Shown here: in pieces, positions 1 to 8,364 of the stretch
How positions within the stretch are numbered: the first letter of the stretch is position 1
Layout: each line of letters begins with the position of its first letter
NCBI RefSeq assembly: GCF_002910915.1
Contig: NZ_NEUF01000130.1
Span: 1 to 63,972, forward strand
DNA: 63,972 bases
Direction: 5' to 3'
DNA from: Streptomyces sp. SM10
Lineage (GTDB): Bacteria > Actinomycetota > Actinomycetes > Streptomycetales > Streptomycetaceae
Position numbers and translations under genes: made by a program
The notes under the pieces: model-generated
Seen by the model: the letters and a program-made list of their open reading frames with translations, nothing else
What the model was told of the DNA's origin: nothing
Databases searched by the model: none

Positions 1-553
1 CGCCGACGGCGCGCTCTGGGCGGAGGGCGTGGAGCTCGGCCGGGAGCTGTTGCGCCTCCAGGTGCGCGGCGCGCGCGGCGGGGAGCGCCCCCGGCTGCCG
101 GGGGGCCGTCGCCCGTATGTGCGCGCCGCCATTCCGGCCCGGCCGGACGAGCTGCGCTACGACGCCGGGGAGGAGGCGATCGTCCTCGGAGAGGGGCGCG
201 TCTCACCCGTCCCGGCGGGGGCCTGGGACTTCCGGGTGGGCGGGGTGCGGATGCTGGAACTCTGGTTCGAACGCCGCACGGCGACGGCGGAGGGGCTGGC
301 CGCGGTGGGGCCGCGCGGCTGGCCGCGGGAGCGGACCTCCGAACTGCTGGAGCTGATCACGGTCCTGGCCCTGCTCGCCGCCCTGGAGCCCCGGCAGCGC
401 GCGCTGCGGGACCGGCTGGCACGGGAGGCGGCGCTGACACGGGAGGAGCTGCACACGGCCGGGGTGCTGCCCGTGCCTGCGGCGGCCCGGCGCCCCGCGT
501 CCGTGCTGGACCACGAGGAGGAGGGGCCGGAGGGGCAGTTCGCACTGCTCTGA
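1..553 (+). CDS. C-terminal part of a type ISP restriction/methylase-like protein (5' end outside window)
   Basis: The reading frame is open from the first bases of the window, so the real start lies upstream; a GTG at 29 is in frame but is probably internal. The visible part ends in a segment resembling the specificity (Type_ISP_C) domain of type ISP restriction-modification enzymes. It has a YDAGEEAIVLGEG stretch, a VSPVPAGAWDFRVGGVRMLE stretch and then a W-x4-R signature (LWFERR). This domain reads DNA and accompanies an adenine methyltransferase in the full protein. Streptomyces often carries such proteins without obvious nuclease activity, so it may be an orphan methylase. The tail is acidic (DHEEEGPEG). 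The family call is from recalled motif similarity and the catalytic part cannot be seen. Confidence 0.5.
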   Translation, partial: ADGALWAEGVELGRELLRLQVRGARGGERPRLPGGRRPYVRAAIPARPDELRYDAGEEAIVLGEGRVSPVPAGAWDFRVGGVRMLELWFERRTATAEGLAAVGPRGWPRERTSELLELITVLALLAALEPRQRALRDRLAREAALTREELHTAGVLPVPAAARRPASVLDHEEEGPEGQFALL

Positions 554-748
554 AGGGTGTGGCGAGGCCGGGGGGGCGGTGAGGTCCGCCGGCGCGCCGG
601 TGGATGCCGTACCGGCCGAGAGGAACACACCGACGCAACGCTGCGGGCCCTGGGGATGACGGACGGGCGGACAGCAGCACTGCGCCGGGACGGAGTGATC
701 GTGGACGCGGCCCTGAGCGGAGGACCGGACCGGTCGTGCAGCCGTCGG

Positions 749-1012
749 TCAGCGGCGGCTGCCGAAGAGCGAGCGCCGCAGTCGTCGCAGCGGGGCGAAG
801 AGCGAGACACGCGCGCTCCTGCTCCTGCGGGTGTGCGCGGCGTCACGCGAGGTGAGTTCGAGCATCAGCAGCGTCGCCTCCGCCGACTCGCGCTGCGGAA
901 CGGGGGGGCCGCCCAGCACTGCGAGATGACGGTCGAGGCGCGAACTGGTCGCACCGCTCCCACATGTGATCGCAGGCACACGCGGCCTGCTGCGCACCGT
1001 TATCTGTTCCAT
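749..1012 (-). CDS. small basic conserved hypothetical protein (87 aa)
   Basis: This small protein begins MEQITVRSRPRVP and ends in a strongly basic tail (LRRLRRSLFGSRR). I chose the ATG at 1012 over the longer frame starting at 1105 because a GGGGAG ribosome binding site sits about five bases upstream. I recognise it as a type of small protein recurring in Streptomyces but know no function. It has no signal peptide, membrane helix or metal motif. It is convergent with the type ISP-like gene and divergent from the kinase gene, with about 200 bp between the two start codons. Confidence 0.6.
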   Translation of the reverse strand: MEQITVRSRPRVPAITCGSGATSSRLDRHLAVLGGPPVPQRESAEATLLMLELTSRDAAHTRRSRSARVSLFAPLRRLRRSLFGSRR

Positions 1013-1103
1013 GTCACTCCCCACCCGTACGAGGGCACCCGGCCCGGGCAGGTTAACCCTATCGTCCCGCGACGACACTCGTGTATCCCGGCCGCAGGAT
1101 TGC

Positions 1104-1121
1104 ACACCCGTACACGGGTGT
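1104..1121. promoter_or_regulatory. inverted repeat next to a possible -35 upstream of the kinase gene
   Basis: ACACCCG-TACA-CGGGTGT is a perfect 7-bp inverted repeat whose last base begins a TTGACG hexamer (1121-1126) reading toward the kinase. I see no convincing -10 at the usual distance. The repeat could be an operator for either divergent gene; no regulator is named. Confidence 0.35.
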
Positions 1122-1220
1122 TGACGGCCCGTTACCGCGTCCTGTCGGTTCCGGGACGGGTTGAGTTAGCTTGGAGGGGATTCGTCCGTACCGCACAAGG
1201 CTGCTGATGGAGGGTCACCG

Positions 1221-2315
1221 ATGAGCGAAGTCCCGGACACCGGACGTGTGATCGCGGATCGATACCGTCTCCTGGACCCCCTGGGCGAGGGCGGGACCGG
1301 CATCGTGTGGCGTGCCCGTGACGAAGTGCTGGGGCTCGAGGTCGCCGTGAAGGAGGTGCGGGCCCCGGCGGGCCTGCCCGCCGCCGGCGTCGAGCGGCTG
1401 CACGCCCGGCTGGAGCGGGAGGCCCGGTCCGCGGCCCGCGTCTCGCACCGCAACGCCGTCGCCGTCCATGACGTGGTTCTCCGGGACTCCCGGCCCTGGA
1501 TCGTGATGGAGCTGGTCCGCGGGCTCACCCTCTCCGAGGTGCTGGACGCCGACGGCCCGCTGTCCCCGCGCCGGGCGGCACGGATCGGCGCGGAGGTGCT
1601 CGCGGCGCTGCGCGGGGCCCACGCGGCGGGTGTGCTGCACCGCGACGTGAAGCCGGGCAACGTCCTGCTGGCCAACGACGGCCGGGTGATGCTGACGGAC
1701 TTCGGCATCACCACGGCCGAGGAGTCGGCCGCGCTCACCCCGGCGGGTGAACCGATCGGCTCGCCGGAGTACCTCGCACCCGAGCGCGCACTGGGGCGCG
1801 CGCCGGGGCCTGAATCCGACCTCTGGTCGCTCGGAGTGCTTCTGTACGCCGCCACCGAGGGGCGGTCACCGTTCCGGCGGGACAGCCCGTCGGACACCCT
1901 GCGCGCGGTAACGGACGACGAGCCGCCGGCGCCCCGGCGGGCGGGGGCGCTCGCCCCTGTCGTGGAGGAGTTGCTGCGCAAGGAACCGGCCGAGCGGCTC
2001 ACCGCGGGTGAGGCCGAGCGCCGGCTGCGGATCCTGGCGGCAGGCGGAACGGGATCGGCCGGCGGCGGGGCGGCCGGCCCGCCGCACCCGTCGGGCGAGG
2101 CCACCGCGACGGCTGCGGAATCCGGCCCCGGGGCGGCCCCGCCGGCACCCGCCGCCGGAGGTGCACATCGCACGGGTGTCCTGGTGGCCGTAGGTGCTGC
2201 GGTTGCCCTGCTCGTCGCCGTGGGTCTCGCCTGGGCACTGACGGGCGACGACGACTCCGGCGGGAGGAGCAGCGGGAAGACCCCGGCGAGCGCCTCGGCC
2301 CCCTGGCTCACGTGA
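1221..2315 (+). CDS. transmembrane serine/threonine protein kinase (Pkn-type)
   Basis: A 364-residue Hanks-type kinase. The catalytic domain covers roughly residues 14-270. It has the glycine loop GEGGTG (22-27), the ATP-binding lysine in VAVKEV (K44), the catalytic loop HRDVKPGN, the DFG metal motif and the APE-like element LAPER. A proline/alanine-rich linker is followed by one membrane helix at about 320-341. Only about 20 residues lie outside, so there are no PASTA or other sensor repeats, unlike PknB. The start has a GGAGG site. It probably phosphorylates cytosolic partners at the membrane; substrates cannot be told from sequence. It is transcribed toward the secreted lipase and separated from it by a hairpin. 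Confidence 0.9.
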   Translation: MSEVPDTGRVIADRYRLLDPLGEGGTGIVWRARDEVLGLEVAVKEVRAPAGLPAAGVERLHARLEREARSAARVSHRNAVAVHDVVLRDSRPWIVMELVRGLTLSEVLDADGPLSPRRAARIGAEVLAALRGAHAAGVLHRDVKPGNVLLANDGRVMLTDFGITTAEESAALTPAGEPIGSPEYLAPERALGRAPGPESDLWSLGVLLYAATEGRSPFRRDSPSDTLRAVTDDEPPAPRRAGALAPVVEELLRKEPAERLTAGEAERRLRILAAGGTGSAGGGAAGPPHPSGEATATAAESGPGAAPPAPAAGGAHRTGVLVAVGAAVALLVAVGLAWALTGDDDSGGRSSGKTPASASAPWLT

Positions 2316-2353
2316 CGCACGAAGGCCTGCGAGCCGGGGGCCTCACAGCGGCC

Positions 2354-2386
2354 GGGAGGGGGCCCCGCAGGGCGGGTCCCCCTCCC
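2354..2386. terminator. hairpin between convergent kinase and lipase genes
   Basis: A 9-bp perfect stem GGGAGGGGG/CCCCCTCCC encloses a 15-nt loop between two convergent genes. There is no U-run, as is common in Streptomyces, so it may serve both strands. Confidence 0.5.
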
Positions 2387-2429
2387 TCTCCGACGGCGGC
2401 GTCCGGCCGGTGACGCCACAGGCGAGCGG

Positions 2430-3242
2430 TCAGGCCTTCGAGTTGAGGACCGGCAGATAGCCGCCCGACTGCCCGGCGGCGGTGGGGTGGTAGGACTCGC
2501 CGATGTTGAGCCAGTTCACGCTGTGCAGCCAGGCGCTGCCCGAGCAGATCTCGTGCCCGGTGAAGGTCGAGGCGACGTCCCCGAAGGTGAATCCGTGGTC
2601 GGCCGCCCGCTTGGCCGTGGCGGCGTTGAGGTAGTCGGCGGCGCCGTTGATGGCGGAGCGTTCCTTCTCGCTCAGACCGGCGATGCAGCCGCCACCGAGC
2701 TTGTAGAAGCGGGGGTAGCCGAGGACGACGACATGGGCCGAGGGTGCCTTCGCGCTGATCGCCGCGTACACGGAGTCCAGTTTGCCGGGAAGGGTCGAGT
2801 CGACGTAGGCGCGGGCGGTGGCGATCCGGTTGAGGCACGTGGTCTCGGACTGGAGCACACAGGTGGTCATGACGTCGGCGAAGCCGGCGTCGTTGCCGCC
2901 GATGGAGATCGAGACGAGGTCGGTGGCGGAGCTGAGCGGTCCGAGCTGACCGGCCGTGACATCTCCGGTCCTGGCGCCCGAGCACGCGGTGAAGGCGAAC
3001 GAGGCGGGGTTGTTGGCCGCCTTCCAGAGGGCGGGGAAGGCGCGGGTGCTGCGCTTGCAGTCGCCGCTGGCGCTGTCGTAGCTGCCGGCACCGACACCGG
3101 ACGAGTAGGAGTCACCCAGGGCGACGTAGTCGACGGCCGCGGCGGACCGCTCGGACGCCTGGGCCACACCGGCACCGGTCAGGGCGAGGACCGTTCCGAG
3201 CAGGAGAGAGGACGAGAACGCCACGAGTCTGGACATTTTCAT
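2430..3242 (-). CDS. secreted SGNH-family lipase/esterase
   Basis: A 270-residue secreted hydrolase of the SGNH/GDSL fold. A signal peptide (KMSR, a hydrophobic core, then AQAS at about 27-30) precedes block I GDSYSSG with the nucleophile S45. Block III is GGND (115-118), supplying the oxyanion-hole asparagine. The catalytic histidine is in SYHPT (H252). Paired cysteines agree with an extracytoplasmic fold. The length and blocks match the Streptomyces rimosus/SCO1725 type of secreted lipase. The ATG at 3242 is chosen because AAGGAGG lies five bases upstream; a longer frame to 3359 has no such site. Its upstream region shares a 13-bp element with the second secreted lipase gene at 14997-15887. 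Confidence 0.9.
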   Translation of the reverse strand: MKMSRLVAFSSSLLLGTVLALTGAGVAQASERSAAAVDYVALGDSYSSGVGAGSYDSASGDCKRSTRAFPALWKAANNPASFAFTACSGARTGDVTAGQLGPLSSATDLVSISIGGNDAGFADVMTTCVLQSETTCLNRIATARAYVDSTLPGKLDSVYAAISAKAPSAHVVVLGYPRFYKLGGGCIAGLSEKERSAINGAADYLNAATAKRAADHGFTFGDVASTFTGHEICSGSAWLHSVNWLNIGESYHPTAAGQSGGYLPVLNSKA

Positions 3243-3655
3243 GGAACCTCCTTGGGCAGGATCTCTGCCTACTCCGTAGTAGCAGCACGGGCCCGAGTTC
3301 TGGAAGTGTTCATGCCAAAAAACATCAACAGAGCGACCATGAAGTTCTCCTGGCGGCACGTCACATCAGAATGCGGCATCCGGTCCGCCGACGGCCGAAA
3401 CAGCCCGTGCGCATCATCGGCGAGGACGGAGGGAAGCGGCCGGCCACCGGGACCGGCCGCCGGAACGCTCGCGGATTCGCCGTCGTACGCGGCGCCCGCC
3501 GGGCCCGCCGCGTGGCCGGCCGGCCCCTGGGCAGGCTGAGGGCGGGGCCGGTCCCGGCGTCCACGGACGGCGCCGCCCCGCCCGGGACCACGACCGTCCG
3601 CCACCCGGGGGCAGCTGCTGAAACCTGGGTGCGCGCGGTGCCGAGGTGCCGGATC
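3243..3655. other. 413-bp divergent intergenic region
   Basis: It lies between the leftward lipase and the rightward AAA gene. It holds the lipase leader, the shared GTGTTCATGCCAA element and then GC-rich sequence without a convincing gene. Frames here are not supported by ribosome binding sites or recognisable products. Confidence 0.5.
3306..3318 (-). promoter_or_regulatory. conserved element upstream of secreted lipase 1
   Basis: GTGTTCATGCCAA on the + strand, TTGGCATGAACAC in the lipase direction, about 64 bp upstream of the start codon. The same element with one changed base occurs upstream of the other secreted lipase (15971-15983). It may be part of a shared promoter or activator site. 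Confidence 0.4.
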
Positions 3656-4759
3656 ATGGGCGCCATGTCTGCCAACCCCGAGTCCGCCCTGCCGATCCGG
3701 CTCAACGTCGACGACAGCGATTCGCCGTCCGACGTCGTGGACGCGCTGTTCCTGGGCCGCTTCGCGACGGGCGAGCAGCCGTACTCCCACAGTTCCTCGC
3801 TCGACCGGGTCAGGCCGGGCGCGACCCTGCTGCCCCAGGCCGCCGAGATCCTGCGTGCCGCCCGGGACGACGACCGCAGCGCGACCCTGGCCGAGGGGGA
3901 CGGATGGACGCTGCTCGTCTCCCGGTGGAGCCGGGGCGCCGACGTCACGGTCACCGCAACCACCCCCGAACTGGCCCGGAAGATCCTGTCCGAGGCGACC
4001 GACGGGGCCCAGGACGAGCCGGAGCCGCAGCCCGAGAACGTCACGATGGGCTTCTGGTACGTCTCGCCGCGCCGGGGCCCGCACCGCACCACCCGGCAGA
4101 TCGCCGCGGGCACCTGGGACGAGGTCCGGTCCAACTACACCGCGCCGGTGGCCGATGCGATGGACCGGCTGATGAAGGTCACCCCCGACGACATCGCCGG
4201 CCGGCTGCTCCTGCTGCACGGCCCTCCCGGCACCGGGAAGACCTCCGCGCTGCGCACCCTCGCCCGGTCCTGGCGTGACTGGTGCCAGGTCGACTGCGTC
4301 CTCGATCCGGAGCGGCTCTTCAACGACGTCGGCTATCTGATGGACATCGCCATCGGTGAGGACGACGGTACGGCGAAGGGCCGGTGGCGACTGCTGCTCC
4401 TGGAGGACTGCGACGAGCTGATCCGCGGCGAGGCGAAGCACACGGCCGGTCAGGCGCTGTCCCGGCTGCTCAACCTGACGGACGGACTGCTGGGCCAGGG
4501 CCGCAACGTGCTGGTGGGCGTGACGACCAACGAGGACCTGGAGCGGCTGCACCCCGCGGTGGTCCGCCCGGGCCGCTGCCTGGCCCGCATCGAGGTGGGC
4601 TCGCTGACCCACGCCGAATCGGCGTCCTGGCTGGGTACGGAGGAGGGGCTCGGCCGCGAGGGCGCGACGCTCGCGGAGCTCTACGCCCTGAGGCGCGGCA
4701 GCGGCCCCGCATCCGTGCCGAAGCAGGACGCGGGGGCGGACGCGGGGCTGTACCTCTGA
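3656..4759 (+). CDS. DUF5925-type AAA ATPase
   Basis: A 367-residue cytoplasmic protein. The N-terminal half resembles the DUF5925 region of actinobacterial AAA proteins. The C-terminal half is an AAA+ module with Walker A GPPGTGKT (about residue 189) and Walker B LLLLEDCDEL (about 247). An arginine-bearing stretch VVRPGRCLARIE follows, as in sensor 2/arginine finger regions. Either ATG at 3656 (MGAMSAN) or 3665 (MSAN) could start it; the GAGGTG about eight bases before 3656 favours the first. It stands alone between a divergent lipase and a convergent GntR gene. The function is unknown; the fold implies ATP-driven remodelling of a protein partner. Confidence 0.8.
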   Translation: MGAMSANPESALPIRLNVDDSDSPSDVVDALFLGRFATGEQPYSHSSSLDRVRPGATLLPQAAEILRAARDDDRSATLAEGDGWTLLVSRWSRGADVTVTATTPELARKILSEATDGAQDEPEPQPENVTMGFWYVSPRRGPHRTTRQIAAGTWDEVRSNYTAPVADAMDRLMKVTPDDIAGRLLLLHGPPGTGKTSALRTLARSWRDWCQVDCVLDPERLFNDVGYLMDIAIGEDDGTAKGRWRLLLLEDCDELIRGEAKHTAGQALSRLLNLTDGLLGQGRNVLVGVTTNEDLERLHPAVVRPGRCLARIEVGSLTHAESASWLGTEEGLGREGATLAELYALRRGSGPASVPKQDAGADAGLYL

Positions 4760-4769
4760 GCGGGGGTCG

Positions 4770-5150
4770 TCACTCCCGGCGTGCGTAGGCCGCCCGTACG
4801 GCGTCCCGGGCGAGCGTGAGCGCGTCGGCCTGTGCCAGGCCCAGGCGCCTGGCCTGCTCGGCGTACTCCTGTGCCGCCGTCGCCGCGTGGCGCGCCGCCG
4901 CGTCGCCCGCTGCGGCCACGAACGTCCCGTTGCGGCCACGGGTCTCGATCACCCCGTCGGCCTCCAGGGCTCGGTAGGCCTTGGCCACCGTGTTGGCGGC
5001 GAGGCCCAACTCCCCGGCGAGGCCGCGTACGGTCGGGAGCCGGTAGCCGACGGGCAGGGCTCCGGAGCGGGCCTGTTCGGACAGCTGGGCGCGCAGCTGC
5101 TCGTACGGGGCGGTGGCGGAGTCCGGGTCAACGGCGATCTTCAGGGTCAC
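4770..5150 (-). CDS. GntR-family regulator, YtrA-like (short)
   Basis: A 126-residue transcription factor starting VTLKIAVDPDSATAPYEQLR. The winged helix-turn-helix fills about residues 10-75, with the GntR signature LPTVRGLAGELGLAANTVAKAYRALE split across helices 2 and 3. Only a short helical tail follows, so it belongs to the YtrA type that lacks a large ligand domain. Members usually repress small transporter or stress operons. The GTG at 5150 is taken as start, after a GGGAGA about ten bases upstream; a GTG at 5183 would add eleven residues. The divergent GNAT gene begins about 90 bp away and could be a target, but no clear operator is visible. Confidence 0.8.
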   Translation of the reverse strand: MTLKIAVDPDSATAPYEQLRAQLSEQARSGALPVGYRLPTVRGLAGELGLAANTVAKAYRALEADGVIETRGRNGTFVAAAGDAAARHAATAAQEYAEQARRLGLAQADALTLARDAVRAAYARRE

Positions 5151-5242
5151 GCGCCGATTCTCTCCCACCGGGGTTCCCGTCACCCGCCCCGCCGCCGGAA
5201 AAGAGGAGGCGGCAGGCCCTCGTGCAGGGTTGACTTCCGCTC

Positions 5243-6163
5243 ATGACGATCCTCGTGCGTGACTTCCTGCCTGCCGATGGGGAGGCCTGGGTGCGGGTGC
5301 GGCGTGCCGCGCTGCCCTACATGGTGACGACTCCGGAGCAGGTCCTGAGCGATCTGGCCGACGCCCATCCCGACCGGCGCTACCGGCTGCTGGTCGCCGA
5401 GGAGGACGGCGAGGTGATCGGGACCGCCCAGGTGGGCGTCTCCCACGAGAGCCCGGTGCCGGGCCAGGGGTTCTGCAATCCGTACGTGCACCCGGACCGC
5501 AGGGGCCGGGGCGCGGGATCACTGCTGACGCGGGCCGGCGAGGAGCATCTGGCGGCCGCGGGCGCCACCGCCGTCTACACCTGGGTGCTCGACGAGCCGG
5601 CCAACCGCGCGTTCGCCGGGAAGCGGGGGTACGCGCCGCGCAGGCAGGCGCACTTCCTCCGGCTCGACCTGGCGAACCGCCCGCTGCCGCCGCTCCCCGG
5701 GCTGCCCGCCGGGGTCGCGCTGCTCACCGCCGCCGACTTCGAGGACGACCCTCGCCCGCTGTTCGAGGCCGACGCGGAGACGACCGCCGACGAGCCGAGC
5801 GACAGCCCGGTCGAGTTCTCCGACTACGAGAACTGGCTGGCCACGACCTGGCGCCGGCCAGGCTTCGACCGCGCACTCACCACGGTCGTGACGGTGGACG
5901 GGCAGGTCGCGGCGTTCAGCGCCGCCGAGACCGACGGGCTGACCCGCTACTGGTCGGCCATGACCGGCACGCTGCGCGCCTTCCGGGGCAGGGGCCTGGC
6001 GAAGATCGCCAAGAACAACTCGCTGCACCGGGCGCGGGCCGCCGGGTACACCGACGCCTTCACCGGCAACGACGCCGGCAACGCTCCGATGCTGGCGGTC
6101 AACCGCTGGTTCGGCTACGAGATCTGCGCCACGGAGGTACGCCATGTCCGCAGCATCGGCTGA
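5243..6163 (+). CDS. tandem-domain GNAT N-acetyltransferase
   Basis: A 306-residue protein with two GNAT folds. The first (about residues 3-150) has the acetyl-CoA loop RRGRGAGSLL. The second (about 160-300) has FRGRGLAKIAKNNSLHRARA and a typical N-(D)AGNAPMLAVNRWFGYE end. This arrangement resembles mycothiol synthase-like and other twin GNAT enzymes, but the substrate cannot be assigned. The next gene starts 20 bp before its stop codon, so the two are translationally linked. Confidence 0.82.
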   Translation: MTILVRDFLPADGEAWVRVRRAALPYMVTTPEQVLSDLADAHPDRRYRLLVAEEDGEVIGTAQVGVSHESPVPGQGFCNPYVHPDRRGRGAGSLLTRAGEEHLAAAGATAVYTWVLDEPANRAFAGKRGYAPRRQAHFLRLDLANRPLPPLPGLPAGVALLTAADFEDDPRPLFEADAETTADEPSDSPVEFSDYENWLATTWRRPGFDRALTTVVTVDGQVAAFSAAETDGLTRYWSAMTGTLRAFRGRGLAKIAKNNSLHRARAAGYTDAFTGNDAGNAPMLAVNRWFGYEICATEVRHVRSIG

Positions 6164-6698
6164 GACCGGTCCCACCCTGACGGTGGCCCTCGTCAAGGGC
6201 GGCCGCACCAAGATCCGTTACCCGGCCGAGCCGGTCGGCGACGACGGGACCCGGATCACGGTCCGGGCCCCGTGGGCGGCCCCGGGGGTCAGGGACTTCG
6301 GCTTCGTACGGTTCGAGCCGGGCGACGTCTTCACCGAGCACTACTGGCGCGACCGGTGGTACGCGGTGAAGGAGGTCCGCACCGGGGGCGGGGAGCTGAA
6401 GGGCTGGTACTGCGACATCACCCGGCCCGCCGTGCTGCGGGGCACCGAGCTCCTCGTCGAGGACCTGGACCTGGATCTGTGGGTCTCCGCGGACGGCCGC
6501 TCCGTCCTGCGGCTGGACGAGGACGAGTTCGAGGAGAGCGGCCTGGCCGACCGCGACCCCCCGGCGGCGCGGGCGGCCGTCCGGGCACTGGACGAGCTGG
6601 AGCGTCTCGCCCGGGCCGAGGGGCTCGGGGGCCTCGTGGGCGACGCCGGTCCGGTGGGCGGCGGGCTGTCCGGCGATGCGGGGTCGCCGGTCTGCTGA
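6144..6698 (+). CDS. DUF402 family protein (nucleoside-diphosphatase-like fold)
   Basis: A 184-residue protein of the DUF402 family. The core has the family features FGFVRFEPGDVFTEHYW, WYAVKEV, LKGWYCDITRPA and DLDLDLWV, where aromatic and acidic residues line a cation-dependent pocket. Relatives include FomD and bacterial nucleoside tri/diphosphatases. A substrate in this strain is not known. It overlaps the GNAT gene by 20 bp and is probably made with it. The C-terminal 60 residues are a helical and then low-complexity glycine-rich tail. Confidence 0.8.
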   Translation: MSAASAETGPTLTVALVKGGRTKIRYPAEPVGDDGTRITVRAPWAAPGVRDFGFVRFEPGDVFTEHYWRDRWYAVKEVRTGGGELKGWYCDITRPAVLRGTELLVEDLDLDLWVSADGRSVLRLDEDEFEESGLADRDPPAARAAVRALDELERLARAEGLGGLVGDAGPVGGGLSGDAGSPVC

Positions 6699-6857
6699 GT
6701 CATCATGGGAGTTCCCTCCGGGTGATTCGGGGCGGGGCCCGCACACCGCGCGGACCATGGAGGGAAACGCAGGACCTCGAGTACGCTTCAGGTCAAGGCG
6801 GGCGGCCCGGCGCGCGGCTCCCTGCCCTCCGGCCTGGCACCCCCGGCGGGTCTCGGC

Positions 6858-8330
6858 CTACGGCGCCACCAGCTCCACCTCGTGTCCCGCCGTGTTCACC
6901 AGCCGGACGACGCAGGGCCCGCCGTCGTCGGCGTACGCGTGGCAGTCCGGCGGCTGGAGCCGCCAGCCGTGCCCCGGCGCCCGGGCCACCAGGATGTCGA
7001 GCAGGGTACGGTCCTGGACGTGGAAGGCCAGACGGCCGGGGCAGGGGCCCTCGGGCCCGCCGCCGGGTGGGCCGGGTGCCTGCCCGACCACCACGTAGCC
7101 GTCCCCGCGCCGCCAGCTCCGGCCCTGCGCCCAGCGCTGGTAGGGGACATGGCCGAGACGGCCGAGCAGCCAGCCCCACTCCGTGTCGGCCTGTGCCAGG
7201 TCGGGAACCCGCAGCTCGACGTGGTGGATCCGGCCGGTGGGTGCCGCCGCCACCGGCAGCGGCACGGCACGCCGCACCGCCCGTGGCGCGTAGGCGACGG
7301 TGTCGGCGTCCTCGTGCCAGTGGATCAGGAAGCGCTGTTCGGCGCGGTATCCCTCGAGGCCCGCACGGCAGTACGCGACCATGTCGTCGGGCAGCGCGTC
7401 CAGGGGGAACCAGTCCAGCTCGGAGCACTTGTCCGGTTCGGCGTTGCGCGGAGGGCGCGCGGGGTCGTACGTCGCCTCGAAGAACCAGCCGATCCGGGGG
7501 TTGCCGCCCGGCCCGCGGTGCTGCATGACCAGCGCCACCCGGAGCTCGTCCGGGTCCAGCTCGACGCCGATCTCCTCGGCGGTCTCCCGGATCATGGCCG
7601 TCCGGACGTCCTCGCCGTCCTCCGTGTGGCCGGAGGGGGCGTGGAGCAGGCCGTCCGCGTATCCCGTGCCGGACCTCCGGGCGAGCAGGACGTCGGGGCC
7701 CCGGCGCAGGATCAGGTGGACGTCGACGACCTCGCGGTGGCGCAGGGGCGGCTCGGCGCGGGCCACCAGGGCGTACCGCTCGTCGTCGACCTCCTTGCCC
7801 CAGAGCCGTGCGTCCTCGGAGAGCGGTTCGTGGTGGACGCGCTCCGTGTGTGCGGCGAGGAGTGCGGTGAGGCGGGCCGCGGAGAGGCCGTTGCCGTTCC
7901 ACACGCCTTCGATCAGGACCAGCCGGCCGCCGGGCCGCAGCAGCGAGAACCAGTGCCGCAGGGCGGCCGCGGGGTCGGGCAGCAGCCACACCGTGTGCCG
8001 GGCGAGGATCACGTCGAACCGCTGCTTGCCGACCGGGGGGCGCCCCGCGTCGCCGACGAACACCTCGGTGCCGGTCCCGGCCAGCTTGGCCCGCGCCTGC
8101 TCCACCATGCGCGGGGACCGGTCGACGGCGGTGACCCGGTGTCCCTGGCCGGCGACCAGCAGGGACAGGCTGCCCGTGCCGCACCCGAGGTCGAGGACCG
8201 CGGAGCGGGCGGTGGGCAGCCAGGTCTCCATCCGCTGCGCCCAGGCGCCGCGGACCACCGGGTCGAGGAGCCCGTGGTCGGGCTCCTCGTCGAAGGAGTC
8301 GGCGGCGGCGTCCCAGTCGATCGTGGTCAT
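6858..8330 (-). CDS. three-domain fusion: SAM methyltransferase - Nudix hydrolase - VOC
   Basis: A 490-residue fusion. Residues 1-195 are a class I SAM methyltransferase with motif I VLDLGCGTG (45-53), an acidic end of strand beta2 (AVDRS, 68-72) and the post-I GDAG. Residues 200-345 are a Nudix domain with a box that fits G-x5-E-x7-RE-x2-EE-x-G from G234 to V256. Residues 367-490 look like a vicinal oxygen chelate (glyoxalase-like) domain that begins IHHVELRVPDL and ends with a conserved ELVAP. Methyltransferase/Nudix fusions are known in actinobacteria; the added VOC part is unusual. The ATG at 8330 is preferred, since GAGAGG lies nine bases upstream. The substrate is unknown; one guess is clean-up of a modified nucleotide or quinone. 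Confidence 0.82.
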   Translation of the reverse strand: MTTIDWDAAADSFDEEPDHGLLDPVVRGAWAQRMETWLPTARSAVLDLGCGTGSLSLLVAGQGHRVTAVDRSPRMVEQARAKLAGTGTEVFVGDAGRPPVGKQRFDVILARHTVWLLPDPAAALRHWFSLLRPGGRLVLIEGVWNGNGLSAARLTALLAAHTERVHHEPLSEDARLWGKEVDDERYALVARAEPPLRHREVVDVHLILRRGPDVLLARRSGTGYADGLLHAPSGHTEDGEDVRTAMIRETAEEIGVELDPDELRVALVMQHRGPGGNPRIGWFFEATYDPARPPRNAEPDKCSELDWFPLDALPDDMVAYCRAGLEGYRAEQRFLIHWHEDADTVAYAPRAVRRAVPLPVAAAPTGRIHHVELRVPDLAQADTEWGWLLGRLGHVPYQRWAQGRSWRRGDGYVVVGQAPGPPGGGPEGPCPGRLAFHVQDRTLLDILVARAPGHGWRLQPPDCHAYADDGGPCVVRLVNTAGHEVELVAP

Positions 8331-8364
8331 ACCCGACATCCTCTCAGCCGCCACCGACAGTCCG

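Noticed and set aside
3371..3655. N-terminal extension of the AAA ATPase to 3371
   Set aside because: The added part is Arg/Pro-rich low complexity with no ribosome binding site; the ATG at 3656 fits family N-termini.
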